Of a stretch of DNA of 64,000 bases, positions 1 through 8,682 are shown in pieces. Source of the DNA: Myxococcales bacterium (GTDB taxonomy: Bacteria > Myxococcota_A > Bradymonadia > UBA7976 > UBA1532); NCBI GenBank assembly GCA_020633435.1, contig JACKDP010000010.1, forward strand, positions 124,001 through 188,000, read 5' to 3'. The first letter of the stretch is position 1; every line of letters begins with the position of its first letter. The position numbers and the translations under genes were made by a program. The notes under the pieces were generated by a model. It was not told the origin of the DNA. It saw only the letters and a list, made by a program, of their open reading frames with translations, and ran no database searches.

Positions 1-1070
1 AGGACGACGTCGAGGCGTTCCTCTGGTTCGCCAACCGCAAGGTGCGCAGCGGCGTGCACTCGGCCAGCGGCCGCACGCACCCCGACGACGACGCCACCGA
101 CTTCTACCCGGTGCCCATGGAGCGCCGCTGGATCCGCCCCGGCACCCTGTACGCCGATCCCTACGGCCACCTGCTCATCGTCGTGGACTGGATGCCCCAG
201 CCCCTCGATGGCTACGGTGTCCTGCTGGCGGCGGACGGCCAGCCCGACGGCACCATCGGGCGCCGGCGGTTCTGGCAGGGCTCCTTCCTCTTCGATCCGT
301 CTACCGACGACGTCGGGGCGGGCTTCAAGGCGTTCCGGCCGGTGGCGGCGGCGAAGGGCGGCGAGATCACCACGCTCACCAACGCGGAGCTGGCCGACCG
401 CAAGGGCTTCGCGCCCTTCAGCCGGGCCCAGTACGCGGGCACCGCCGACGACTTCTATGACCGCATGGAGGACCTCATCAACCCGCGGCCCCTCGATCCG
501 ATGGCCATGCAGCAGGCCCTCGTCGACGCCTTCGACGAGAACGTGAGGCGGCGCGTGACCTCGGTGAGCAACGGGGCGCAGTGGGTGAAGGAGAACCCGC
601 GGCGGACGGTGGAGATGCCGAAGGGCTACGCCATCTTCGAGACGTCGGGCCCCTGGGAGGACTACTCCACCCCGTCCCGGGATCTGCGGCTGCTCATCTC
701 GATGGACACGGTGCTCAAGTTCGCCGAGCGCGTGCGGCGGGCGCCCGGGCGGTTCGGCCTCACGCCCGACCGCGTGGAGCCAGCGCTGGCCGATCTGGTC
801 GCTCGCCGGGACGCTGCGCTCAAGGCGCGCAGCATCACCTACGAGGGCTCCGACGGCGCGCAGCGCACGCTGACGCTGCAGGACGTGCTCGACCGCGCCG
901 CGGGCTTCGAGATGTCGTACAACCCCAATGATTGCGTGGAGCTGCGCTGGGCGGCCCCGCCCGGCTCGGCCGAGATGGCGGCCTGCCAGCGCCGCGCGCC
1001 GGCCGGCCAGCAGGCCCTCATGGCGAAGTACCGGCCCTGGTTCGCGGCCCGGAAGCGGCCGCCCCGCTGA
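1..1070 (+). CDS. Conserved-looking protein of unknown function, 5' end outside the window
   Basis: The frame is open from the left edge (codons from base 3 read DDVEAFLWFANRK) and runs to TGA at 1070, leaving about 355 residues. The GTG at 42 is therefore probably internal. I recognise no named domain. The protein has many Trp, Tyr and Phe residues, a region resembling YADPYGHLLIVVDW, and a polar C-terminus rich in Arg and Pro. No membrane segment is visible in the part present. It ends 3 bases before the stop of the convergent TPR gene. Frame and codon use (almost all third positions G or C) are convincing, but the function is unknown. Confidence 0.8.
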   Translation, partial: DDVEAFLWFANRKVRSGVHSASGRTHPDDDATDFYPVPMERRWIRPGTLYADPYGHLLIVVDWMPQPLDGYGVLLAADGQPDGTIGRRRFWQGSFLFDPSTDDVGAGFKAFRPVAAAKGGEITTLTNAELADRKGFAPFSRAQYAGTADDFYDRMEDLINPRPLDPMAMQQALVDAFDENVRRRVTSVSNGAQWVKENPRRTVEMPKGYAIFETSGPWEDYSTPSRDLRLLISMDTVLKFAERVRRAPGRFGLTPDRVEPALADLVARRDAALKARSITYEGSDGAQRTLTLQDVLDRAAGFEMSYNPNDCVELRWAAPPGSAEMAACQRRAPAGQQALMAKYRPWFAARKRPPR

Positions 1071-1073
1071 CCC

Positions 1074-2531
1074 TCAGCCGCCGGCGCCCTGGCGCAGGCG
1101 CGCCAGCCCCTGCTGCAGCACGCGATCGAGCCGCTCGAGCTCCTCGTCGGTGGGCTCCCGGGCGAGCTGCACGTCCATGCGCGGGCCGTCATCGGCCATC
1201 TGGATGCGCAGATCCGCCAGCAGATCCGCGGGGATGTCGGGCGCGACGAGGGCGCGCAGGGCCGCGGCCAGGGCCCGCTCGGCGTCGCCACAGCCGCAGC
1301 CGAGGCCGCCGTCGATGGCGTCGAGGTGGCTGCGCCCGGCCAGGGCGTCCGCGTCATCGGGGGGCAGGGTGTCGACGCCCTCCTGCAGGAGGGGCCGCGC
1401 GGCGGCGGCGTCGCCCCCGTGCTGCAGGAAGATCCCCTGCGCGATCAACGACTTGCCCAGCTCCTCCATGGCCTCGTCCTCGCGGGCGCCGGCCACGGCG
1501 TCGGCCAGCAGCGAGGCGGCCTCGGCGCGGCGGCCCCGCTCGGCCAGGTACAGGCCGGCGTCGCGGCGGGCCTGGGCCAGCAGGGACGGGGCCCCCAGCT
1601 CCTCGGCCGCGGCCACGGCCTGGGCGTAGACGCGCTCGGCGTCGGCGTGCTCCCCGGCGTCGCCATGGGCCATGGCCAGCCCGAGCTGCACCTCGATCCG
1701 GTCCAGCGGATCGGGGGACAGGGCGGAGAGCTCCAGGAAGGCCGCGATGCGGGCGTCGTGATCCCCGGCGGCGCGGGCCACGTTGCTCTGGGCGGCGTGC
1801 AGATCGCGCAGGCTGCGGGGCAGGCGCTCGCTCACCCAGGGCAGCAGGTCGTGCAGCAGCGCGAGGGCGGCGGTGGCGTCGCGGGCGGCCTGGGCGCGGC
1901 TGATGGCCTGGTGGACCGCGTCGGCGAAGAGCTCGTCGGGCAGCGCGCCGAGGGGCTGGAGCGGATCCTCGTCCACCTCGGCGTCCGGGCCGGCCATGCG
2001 GATGGCCAGGGCGCGCAGGCCGATGGCCGGGGCCACGCGGGGGTGGCCGTGCTCCCAGAAGATGCCGAGCGTCTGGTCGACCAGCGGCAGGGCCTCGGCG
2101 ACGCGGCCCGCGTCGAGCAGGACGGCCGCCAGGGGCTCGAGGCCGAAGGCGTAGCCGGGGTGCTCGTCGCCGTAGAGGGCCTCCCGGCCCGCCAGCCCTT
2201 CGCGCAGCACGGCCTCGGCCTCGGCCAGGTCGCCCACGGTGTGCAGGAACTCGCCCAGGTTCATGAGCCACGTCAGGCGGGCGCGGGCGCCCTCCTCGCC
2301 GGGCACCTGCGCGGCGACGGCGCGGCGCAGCAGGGCGATGCCGCGGCGGTGATCCCCCATGGCGGCCATCAGGCTGGCCAGGTCGAAGCAGGCCTCCGCG
2401 AACGGCGCGCTGTCGGTGCCGTGGCGCGCCTCCGCCTGGTCGATGGCCCGCTGGAGGATCTCCTCCGCCGCCAGCAGCTCGCCGGCGCGGAACTGCACCA
2501 GCGCCCGATCCCACGCCGTCATCGCCGCCAT
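1074..2531 (-). CDS. Tetratricopeptide-repeat protein
   Basis: A 485-residue protein built almost entirely of TPR-like helical hairpins, with recurring A.A...LA..G...EA pattern from about residue 10 to 400, and a short Cys-containing segment (GLGCGCGD) near residue 395. No signal peptide or membrane helix is seen, so it is probably a cytoplasmic scaffold. The ATG at 2531 lies one base after the stop of the upstream M14 peptidase gene, so it is the last gene of a three-gene operon. A longer frame to 2564 exists but would overlap the peptidase gene. TPR proteins bind partners; no partner can be named beyond the operon neighbours. Confidence 0.85.
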   Translation of the reverse strand: MAAMTAWDRALVQFRAGELLAAEEILQRAIDQAEARHGTDSAPFAEACFDLASLMAAMGDHRRGIALLRRAVAAQVPGEEGARARLTWLMNLGEFLHTVGDLAEAEAVLREGLAGREALYGDEHPGYAFGLEPLAAVLLDAGRVAEALPLVDQTLGIFWEHGHPRVAPAIGLRALAIRMAGPDAEVDEDPLQPLGALPDELFADAVHQAISRAQAARDATAALALLHDLLPWVSERLPRSLRDLHAAQSNVARAAGDHDARIAAFLELSALSPDPLDRIEVQLGLAMAHGDAGEHADAERVYAQAVAAAEELGAPSLLAQARRDAGLYLAERGRRAEAASLLADAVAGAREDEAMEELGKSLIAQGIFLQHGGDAAAARPLLQEGVDTLPPDDADALAGRSHLDAIDGGLGCGCGDAERALAAALRALVAPDIPADLLADLRIQMADDGPRMDVQLAREPTDEELERLDRVLQQGLARLRQGAGG

Positions 2532-2532
2532 C

Positions 2533-4203
2533 TCAGATCTCCGCCTCCAGCTCGCCCATGCCACCGCGGCCGGCGGTGTAGCGCACCACCAGGCGCCCCT
2601 CGCCGCGCACCCACCACCGGGCCACCGCGCGGTGCCCCCGGGCCGGCAGCCCCGGGTAGACCGGGTGCGCCGCCCCCGAGGTCTGCAGCGTCCCCCAGCC
2701 GTCGAGGTGGGGCAGGCCCTGGGCCAGCGCGCCCTGGACCACGTCCAGATCCTCGCCGGGATCGAGGGTCACGGCCACGCCGGGGCAGGCCTTGACGCGC
2801 TCCCCGCGGGCGAGGGCCGAGGTGGACAGGTACCCGCGGTTCTCCAGCACCAGGACCACCTCCGTCAACCCGGCGGCCACGGCGGTGCACTCGAGGCGGG
2901 CCTGCACGTCGGGCAGCGCGCGGCGCAGGCGGTCGGCCACCGTGAACCCGCGCCCGAGCTCGGCCGGCAGGGCCTCCAGGGGCGGGTTGCGGATGGTGCG
3001 CATGTAGTCGATGCCGCCGAGCTCCACCGGGCCGAGCTGCGGGTGGTCGAACGACCGCCAGGGCGTCGCGTCGGGCCGGTCGGCGTAGAAGGCGATGAGC
3101 TTGCGCACGACGGCCGGCTCGGGGCTGCGGAAGAACTCGGCCACGTTGGGTCGGTCCAACCCCGCGAACTCAAAGGGGTTCCATAGCTCCAGAGTGTAGC
3201 CGGGGACGCCGAAGGTGCCCGCCAGGCTGTCGGCCCAGACGCCCGTGATGGGCTGGCTGGCGTCGTAGGTGAACTCGGGGTGGACGCGGAAGACGGTGTA
3301 GCCGGTGCCCTTCACGGCGTCGCGGCCGAGGGCCTCCATGAGCCGCTGGTCGGCGTCGCCGATGGGGCTGTCGGCGCGGTAGGGCTGCGTGAGGAGGGCC
3401 CCGGTGTACGTGTGGTTGGTGAGGGCCGCCGCGATGAACGGGCGCGCGGCCACCGCCTCGGTGATGGCCCGGCTCTCCACGGCCGACAGGGGGAACGACC
3501 CGCCGTCCATGCCGAACATGGTGAAGGGCGCCCAGTGCGCGGCGAAGTTGCGGTTGAGATCCAGGCCGTCCTTGAGGGGGGCCTCCGTCCAGCGCTGGCC
3601 GTCCCAGTGCACGAACTCGCCCTCGGGGCAGGCGAAGCACGCCTGCTCCGGGTCGTCGTCCACCGTCCGGGCGCGCAGGAAGAGGGGCACGTCGGCGTCG
3701 GCCACGAACGGGCCGGCCGGATCGAACCAGCGCATCCAGCGCACCGCGCCGTCGCCGTCCACGTCGGTGGGGTCGAGGCCATCGCGGTGGCTGCCGGGCC
3801 CGGGCGGGGTGGGCGTCGAGCGCAGGTAGGGGGCGCCCTCCATCATCGCCTGGAAGCCGTCGGGGCAGATGCAGGGCACGACGTAGGCCGTGTGCCGCTT
3901 GAACCAGGCCACCTCGGCCGGGGCGCCCGCCACCAGCGCCGCCAGCCAGGTGGAGGCCGTGTGGGCCGCCGCCATGATGCCGGCCCACTCCGCCGCGTGG
4001 GTGCCGCCGTCCAGCCAGAAGCCGGGCCGCTCGTCCTGGGCGCCGTCGTTGGCCCCGAGGGTGAGCAGGAGGATGGGGCGATCCTGCAGCGTCCGGCCGA
4101 TCTCCGTGAGGACGACCCACTCCGGGTGGGCGGCGGCGATGTCGCGGCACCAGGCCTCGAGGGCGGGCCAGTCCAGGTAGGCGTCGAGGGGCCAGGGCGT
4201 CAT
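2533..4203 (-). CDS. M14-family zinc carboxypeptidase
   Basis: A 556-residue metallopeptidase-like protein. The M14 zinc site is visible: H69 and E72 in GGTHAAEW, and a third metal-binding His candidate at H264 in TNHTYTG. The substrate-binding DLNRNF is at 215-220 and the catalytic Glu candidate is E339 in YTLELWNP. A roughly 80-residue insert rich in acidic residues and containing Cys (about 140-210) separates the two halves. The C-terminal 200 residues form a beta-rich extension. No signal peptide is seen. The ATG at 4203 overlaps the upstream TGA (ATGA), indicating coupling. Flanking TPR genes in the same operon suggest it works with or is regulated by them. Substrate is unknown; members cleave C-terminal residues from peptides or cell-wall stems. 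Confidence 0.88.
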   Translation of the reverse strand: MTPWPLDAYLDWPALEAWCRDIAAAHPEWVVLTEIGRTLQDRPILLLTLGANDGAQDERPGFWLDGGTHAAEWAGIMAAAHTASTWLAALVAGAPAEVAWFKRHTAYVVPCICPDGFQAMMEGAPYLRSTPTPPGPGSHRDGLDPTDVDGDGAVRWMRWFDPAGPFVADADVPLFLRARTVDDDPEQACFACPEGEFVHWDGQRWTEAPLKDGLDLNRNFAAHWAPFTMFGMDGGSFPLSAVESRAITEAVAARPFIAAALTNHTYTGALLTQPYRADSPIGDADQRLMEALGRDAVKGTGYTVFRVHPEFTYDASQPITGVWADSLAGTFGVPGYTLELWNPFEFAGLDRPNVAEFFRSPEPAVVRKLIAFYADRPDATPWRSFDHPQLGPVELGGIDYMRTIRNPPLEALPAELGRGFTVADRLRRALPDVQARLECTAVAAGLTEVVLVLENRGYLSTSALARGERVKACPGVAVTLDPGEDLDVVQGALAQGLPHLDGWGTLQTSGAAHPVYPGLPARGHRAVARWWVRGEGRLVVRYTAGRGGMGELEAEI

Positions 4204-5423
4204 GGGAACTCCACGGGGCTGAGCAGGTGGGCGAAGCGGCGGCGGTGGGCGGCGCCGGCGGGCGTGTCGGCGAAGAGCGCGGGCACGGCCAGGCCGGGCG
4301 CCGCCGAGGCCACGAGGGCGCGCAGATCGGCGTCGGGCAGGTGGGCCGGGGCGACGAGCTTGCCGTGGCGCTCGCCCAGCGGGTGCAGGAAGACGCCCGG
4401 GGCCAGCTCGCCCGGGGGGGCGTCGGCGGTGGCGTAGCGCAGGGTGCGGGCGGCGCCGGCCTCCAGCACGGCCACGGCCACGAACCGGGGCACCTCCTGC
4501 CCGTCGACGGTGCGGAAGCCCAGGGGCGTGCCCTCGAAGAGGACGACGTCGGCGAAGTCGCCGGCCAGGTCCCGCGCGGTGGGGTGCTCGATGCGGCCGT
4601 GGCACGGGCTGTAGGGCTGGACGCGGACCCACTCGGGCTGGGCGCCGGTGGCGGGCGTCCGGGGGCCGGGCGTCGCGGCGGACAGGCGGACCTCGACGGG
4701 GGCCAGGCCGGCGATCAGGGGCAGGCCATCGGGGCCGACGGCGGGATCGAGGCCCGCGCGGATCCAGGCGTCCCGGGCGGCGGCCCCGTCGCGGCGGCCC
4801 GTCGCGGCGGCGGCGGCGAGGAACCAGGCCGGCCCGTCGGGCGTCAGGCGGCGCGCGGCCTCCTGGGCGGAGGCGGCGGCGCCGTACCAGTCGCGGCGGC
4901 GCAGGAGGAACCGCGCCCGCTCCAGCCAGGCGTGCCCGGCGTCGGGTCGCGCCTCCAGCGCCAGGCGGAAGGCGGCGTCCGCGTCATTGGCGAAGGCGGG
5001 GCCGGCCTCGGCGCAGACGCGGGCCAGGCCCAGGTGGAGCGCGAAGCAGAAGTCCTCGTCTTCAAACGCCTTTTCCCCGAGGTCGTTCACCGCCCGGCCG
5101 AGCACCTGCACCCCCAGGGCGAAGAGGCCGTCGGGGGCGCGGGGGCTGTCGAAGGGCAGCCGGCGGCCCGCGGCGGCGGCGGCCTCGGCCAGGGCCAGGG
5201 CGATGGCGGGGTGGTCGGGCCAGGCGCGGGCGAACCGCTTGATCTCGCCGGCCAGGGCCTCCTCGTCGGTGACGTGGCTGAGCAGGCGGGCCCAGAGCAG
5301 GGCGACGCGCTCGTCGTCGCGGATGCCCTCGACGTGGGGGCGCAGGGCCGCGAAGGCCCCCTCGGGGTCGGCGGCGGCGAGGCAGGCCTCGGCGGTCTCG
5401 AGGGCGGTGGCTCGGTCGGTCAC
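4200..5423 (-). CDS. TPR protein, first gene of the M14 operon
   Basis: A 407-residue protein starting with GTG at 5423. TPR-like hairpins fill about residues 1-240 and include LFALGVQVLGRAVNDLG and HAWLERARFLLRRRDWYGAA. The last about 150 residues are beta-rich and not TPR (YSPCHGRIEHPT, VVLFEGTPLGFRT). I do not recognise that C-terminal domain. No signal peptide or membrane helix is seen. Its stop overlaps the start of the M14 peptidase gene by 4 bases. A TATAGT hexamer lies only 8 bases before the start codon and there is no clear Shine-Dalgarno, so the transcript may be leaderless or nearly so. Confidence 0.85.
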   Translation of the reverse strand: MTDRATALETAEACLAAADPEGAFAALRPHVEGIRDDERVALLWARLLSHVTDEEALAGEIKRFARAWPDHPAIALALAEAAAAAGRRLPFDSPRAPDGLFALGVQVLGRAVNDLGEKAFEDEDFCFALHLGLARVCAEAGPAFANDADAAFRLALEARPDAGHAWLERARFLLRRRDWYGAAASAQEAARRLTPDGPAWFLAAAAATGRRDGAAARDAWIRAGLDPAVGPDGLPLIAGLAPVEVRLSAATPGPRTPATGAQPEWVRVQPYSPCHGRIEHPTARDLAGDFADVVLFEGTPLGFRTVDGQEVPRFVAVAVLEAGAARTLRYATADAPPGELAPGVFLHPLGERHGKLVAPAHLPDADLRALVASAAPGLAVPALFADTPAGAAHRRRFAHLLSPVEFP

Positions 5424-5431
5424 GGCGGCGC

Positions 5432-5437
5432 ACTATA
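5432..5437 (-). promoter_or_regulatory. Candidate -10 element for the TPR-M14-TPR operon
   Basis: TATAGT on the minus strand, 5 of 6 matches to TATAAT, stands out in very GC-rich sequence and ends 8 bases before the GTG start at 5423. No convincing -35 element is visible. If real, transcription would begin almost at the start codon. Confidence 0.35.
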
Positions 5438-5503
5438 GAGAGGCCGGGCCTCGACTTCGACACCCACGGCGTCGACGCCGGCGGGCGGCGGTCGGAATTT
5501 CGC

Positions 5504-6367
5504 TCAGGCGGCCAGGGAGTCGGTGTCGCGCGGGCGGCGGGCGGCCACGCGGATGCCCTGCAGGCGCTGCAGGACGGTGGCGGCGTCCTCGGGGCGCAGG
5601 CCGGGCCACGGGTTCAGCAGATCCATCACCAGGCCGTCGAGATCCGCGGGCACCGACGAGCGGTAGCACGAGGGGGCCAGGGGAGGGGCGCCGGCGTGCT
5701 GGCGGCGCAGCTCCTGGGCGGTCTCGCCGGGGAACGGGGCGCGGCCGGTCAGCATGGAGTAGAGCAGGGCGCCGAGGGCGAAGAGGTCGCTGCGGGGGCC
5801 GACGGGGCGGCCGTTGAGCTGCTCGGTGGAGGCGAAGGCCGGCGAGCCGAGGAAGCGCCCCGCCACCGTCAGGCGGTGATCGGGCACCCGGGCCAGGCCG
5901 AAGTCGATGACCACGACGTGCATGCCGCCGGCGAGGAGGATGTTGTCGGGCTTCAGGTCGCGGTGCACGACGCCCTGGGCGTGCAGGACGGTCAGGGCCT
6001 CCAGGATCTGGCAGCCGAACGTGACCGCGTCGCCGAGGGGCAGCTCGCCCTCGGCGTCCAGGCGGTCGTGCAGGGAGCCGCCCTCCACCAGATCCATGGC
6101 CAGGTAGGCCGAGTCGTCGCCGAGTGCGCCCATATCGCGGAAGCCCACGATGTGAGGGTGGTCGAAGCCGGCCAGCAGGCGGCCCTCCAGCTCGAAGCGG
6201 CGGCGGGCGTTGCTGACGCCGGACTGGGGGGAGAGGAGCTTGAGGGCGATGGCCTCGCCGGTGACCTGGTCCGTCGCGCGGTGCACGGTGGCCATGCCCC
6301 CGGTGCCGAGGGGGCCGTCGATGAAGTAGCGACCCGCGATGAGACCGGCGACGGGGGGATGGGACAT
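5504..6367 (-). CDS. Soluble Hanks-type Ser/Thr protein kinase
   Basis: A 287-residue protein that is little more than a kinase domain. The Gly-rich loop is LGTGGMATVH (20-29), the ATP-binding Lys is K43, the catalytic loop is VVHRDLKPDN with D137 and N142, and the metal-binding Asp is D155 in VIDFGLA. The activation segment ends SPAFASTEQL instead of the usual APE, a modest deviation. No transmembrane segment follows the domain, so it should be cytoplasmic. The ATG at 6367 is preceded by GGGAG; longer frames to 6478 lack a site and read through promoter-like sequence. It is transcribed away from the VWA lipoprotein gene, sharing a 248-base divergent region. Confidence 0.92.
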   Translation of the reverse strand: MSHPPVAGLIAGRYFIDGPLGTGGMATVHRATDQVTGEAIALKLLSPQSGVSNARRRFELEGRLLAGFDHPHIVGFRDMGALGDDSAYLAMDLVEGGSLHDRLDAEGELPLGDAVTFGCQILEALTVLHAQGVVHRDLKPDNILLAGGMHVVVIDFGLARVPDHRLTVAGRFLGSPAFASTEQLNGRPVGPRSDLFALGALLYSMLTGRAPFPGETAQELRRQHAGAPPLAPSCYRSSVPADLDGLVMDLLNPWPGLRPEDAATVLQRLQGIRVAARRPRDTDSLAA

Positions 6368-6488
6368 GGGGAGCTCCCTGGCGAACGGACGCCCACGACG
6401 AGAGCACGGTCCGTGCCAGCGCCCCGGCGTGCGAAAGATGACGCGGTGCGGCATGGCCGCGCCGGGGGAGCGCGACACCGGCGCCCGG

Positions 6489-6510
6489 GGTGGCCAGCGC
6501 AGTGGCCACC
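6489..6510. promoter_or_regulatory. Inverted repeat in the kinase/VWA divergent region
   Basis: GGTGGCCA and TGGCCACC are perfect 8-base inverted arms separated by 6 bases. They lie in the 248-base gap (6368-6615) between a leftward kinase gene and a rightward VWA lipoprotein gene, about 105 bases before the latter. The spacing suits a dimeric regulator, but GC-rich DNA makes such palindromes fairly likely by chance. The rest of the gap contains a seven-T run at 6555-6561 and no recognisable gene. Confidence 0.3.
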
Positions 6511-6615
6511 TGACCTGCCGGGGGCCCGCGGCGATGAACCCGCCCGATAAGGTGTTTTTTTGGCGATCCCCGAAAACCGGTGTACCCCTGGGCCGGTATT
6601 CAGCGGAGGTGCGTC

Positions 6616-7695
6616 ATGCTGCGTCCGATCGGCTCTGTGTTCCTGGCGATGTTCCTGCTGGCCTGCGGCGACGGCCCCGACTGGACCCGCAACCCCGACG
6701 ATCTGGCGGGCCCGCGCCCCGGGGGCGAGGCGCCGCCGGGGGATGGGCCGGTGCCGGTGGATCGCACGCCGAACCCCTGGTCCCCCGACCGCCCCGACCC
6801 CGAGCCGGGCACCCCCGCGCGGGCGCCCGACGAGGGCCTGGAGCTGCTGACGGTCTGGGGCGAGGGCCTCGACGTCGAGGTGGACAGCCTGTCGTGGGGG
6901 ACCGACGGCGAGATCCGGTTCCGCATCGGCCTCACCGAGTCCGAGACGGGCAAGCCGGCGGCCGCGGTGGGCGCCGACCAGTTCGGCTTCGCCGAGGACG
7001 GCGTGAAGCTGGGCTCGGAGGCCCTCTACGACGTGCAGCGCGGGAAGGACCTGGAGGTCATCCTCGTGCTCGACCTGTCGCAGTCCATCGTGGAGGCGCG
7101 GGCCCTGGAGGCGGTCAAGGACGGGGCGCGCACGCTCTTCGAGACGCTGCCCCGGGAGGCGCGGGTGGCGGTGGTGGGCTTCTCCACCGAGTACGAGCTG
7201 CTGACGGACTTCACCGACGACAGCCGCACCGTGCACGCCATCATCGACGCCCTGACGCCGCGGGAGGGCCGCGACGGCCGCTTCACGAACCTGTGGGGCG
7301 CCCTCGACTACGCCGCGGGGCTCTTCGATGACGCGCGCGAGGACACCGGCCGGGTGGTGGTCGTCTTCACGGACGGCCGCGACAACGTGGCCGAGCGCGA
7401 CCTGCCCGCGGCCATGGACGCCGTCTCCCTCGCCGGGGCGCGCACCTTCGCCATCGGCCTGGGCAGCGACTTCGACGCCGACGGCCTGGGCCGCCTGGCG
7501 GGGCCGGGGCACGTGACCAGCACCCAGAACCCGGCGGGGCTCGCGGCCCTCTTCGGCGACATCGCCACCCTCATCGGTGAGCGCCTGACCGTCACCTACG
7601 TGACGCCGAAGTCCACGGGCACCCACACGCTGTCGGTGGACGTCAACGTCGGCAACCGGGCCGGCGGCTTCGACCTGCGCTTCACGCTGCCCTGA
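6616..7695 (+). CDS. VWA-domain lipoprotein
   Basis: A 359-residue exported lipoprotein. The signal peptide ends in the lipobox LLAC with the acylated cysteine at C17, followed by a Pro/Gly/Asp-rich linker to about residue 75. A von Willebrand A domain spans about 145-330. Its metal-ion-dependent adhesion site is visible as DLSQS (153-157), a Thr in RFTNLWGAL near 224 and FTDGRDN (251-257). Such proteins bind protein ligands through a divalent cation. The ATG at 6616 has GGAGG seven bases upstream; the frame extends to 6580, but only this start gives a clean signal peptide. The next gene begins 69 bases downstream. Confidence 0.9.
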   Translation: MLRPIGSVFLAMFLLACGDGPDWTRNPDDLAGPRPGGEAPPGDGPVPVDRTPNPWSPDRPDPEPGTPARAPDEGLELLTVWGEGLDVEVDSLSWGTDGEIRFRIGLTESETGKPAAAVGADQFGFAEDGVKLGSEALYDVQRGKDLEVILVLDLSQSIVEARALEAVKDGARTLFETLPREARVAVVGFSTEYELLTDFTDDSRTVHAIIDALTPREGRDGRFTNLWGALDYAAGLFDDAREDTGRVVVVFTDGRDNVAERDLPAAMDAVSLAGARTFAIGLGSDFDADGLGRLAGPGHVTSTQNPAGLAALFGDIATLIGERLTVTYVTPKSTGTHTLSVDVNVGNRAGGFDLRFTLP

Positions 7696-7764
7696 CGCCG
7701 ATTCCGTCCGCAAAAGCCTGGGCGCCATGACGTCCCTGCCGGGGTTCGCCCGTCAGGAGCCGTC

Positions 7765-8604
7765 ATGTCCGCCACACCCCCCGCGCTCGCGCCCGCGCCC
7801 CTCACGGCGCCCGGCAGCCTCAGCCCCCTCGCCCGGGTGCTGCGCTGCGCCGCGAGCCTGCCGTCCCCGCCGCCCATCGTCGCGGACGTCCTCACCGCGC
7901 GCATCCAGCCCCCCGCGGGCGTCCTCGCCGCCCTCGACGCCGACGGGAACCTGCGCGGGGCCGTGATGGCCGCCATCCGCCTGCGCCACGGGGCCGTGCC
8001 CGGCCTCGCGGCCACCTGGGTCCGCCTGGGCAACACCCTCATGATCGGCCACGTCCTCGACGCCGCCCTCGTGTTGTACTTCCAGCGCCTGCCGATGCCC
8101 CTCGTCCCCGACGCGCGCCACCGCCGCTGGCGCAACGCCTTCGCCGTGGCGGGGGCCATGCGGGCGCTGGCGGAGCGCGAGCGCCCGGCCGACGCGGCCC
8201 AGGCCCAGGTGGCGGGCGCCCTGCACATCCTCGGCGAGGTCGCCATCGAGCAGACGCTGCGGCTGGTCTCGCCCTCGGTCTCGACGCGCGTGGCCCTCGG
8301 CGAGGTGGGCCTGGCCGAGGTGGAGAGCGCCCTGCGGCTGTCGCGCTTCCAGGTGGCCGGGGCCATGCTCGCCCTGCGCGGCTACCCCACCGAGCTCTGG
8401 CAGGGGGTCGCCCGGCAGCGCGATCCCTCGGCGCACCCGCTGGCCGGCCTGCTGGCCACCGCCCGCCGCTGCGCCGCCGCCGCGGGCCACGGCCCCGACG
8501 CGACGGTGCCCATGGTGGACCGGGAGGATCGCCCCATCGTCGCCGCCGCCGCCGACGCGGTGGTCCGCATGGAGCGCCTGCGCCGGGTGCTCTGCGGCAG
8601 CTGA
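7765..8604 (+). CDS. HDOD-like domain protein (divergent)
   Basis: A 279-residue soluble protein. From about residue 30 to 200 the pattern follows the HDOD fold: LPSPPPIVADVL at the start, ALDADGNLRGAVMAAIRL in place of the usual LLRLANSA segment, then RWRNAFAVAGAMRALAE and QVAGALHILGEVAIE, which corresponds to the family's GLLHDIG motif. The HD metal pair itself is absent (LHIL), as is normal for HDOD proteins, which are non-catalytic signalling modules. It sits between the VWA lipoprotein and the giant TPR gene, co-directional with the partner-switching genes downstream, so a regulatory role there is plausible. Family assignment is from pattern only. Confidence 0.65.
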   Translation: MSATPPALAPAPLTAPGSLSPLARVLRCAASLPSPPPIVADVLTARIQPPAGVLAALDADGNLRGAVMAAIRLRHGAVPGLAATWVRLGNTLMIGHVLDAALVLYFQRLPMPLVPDARHRRWRNAFAVAGAMRALAERERPADAAQAQVAGALHILGEVAIEQTLRLVSPSVSTRVALGEVGLAEVESALRLSRFQVAGAMLALRGYPTELWQGVARQRDPSAHPLAGLLATARRCAAAAGHGPDATVPMVDREDRPIVAAAADAVVRMERLRRVLCGS

Positions 8605-8682
8605 GGTGGGCGCCGCCGCCGTCGCCTTGCCAGGAAGCCCCGCCCGGGGCTCAATGGAGCATCGCCCACGCCGGCCGCGGCC

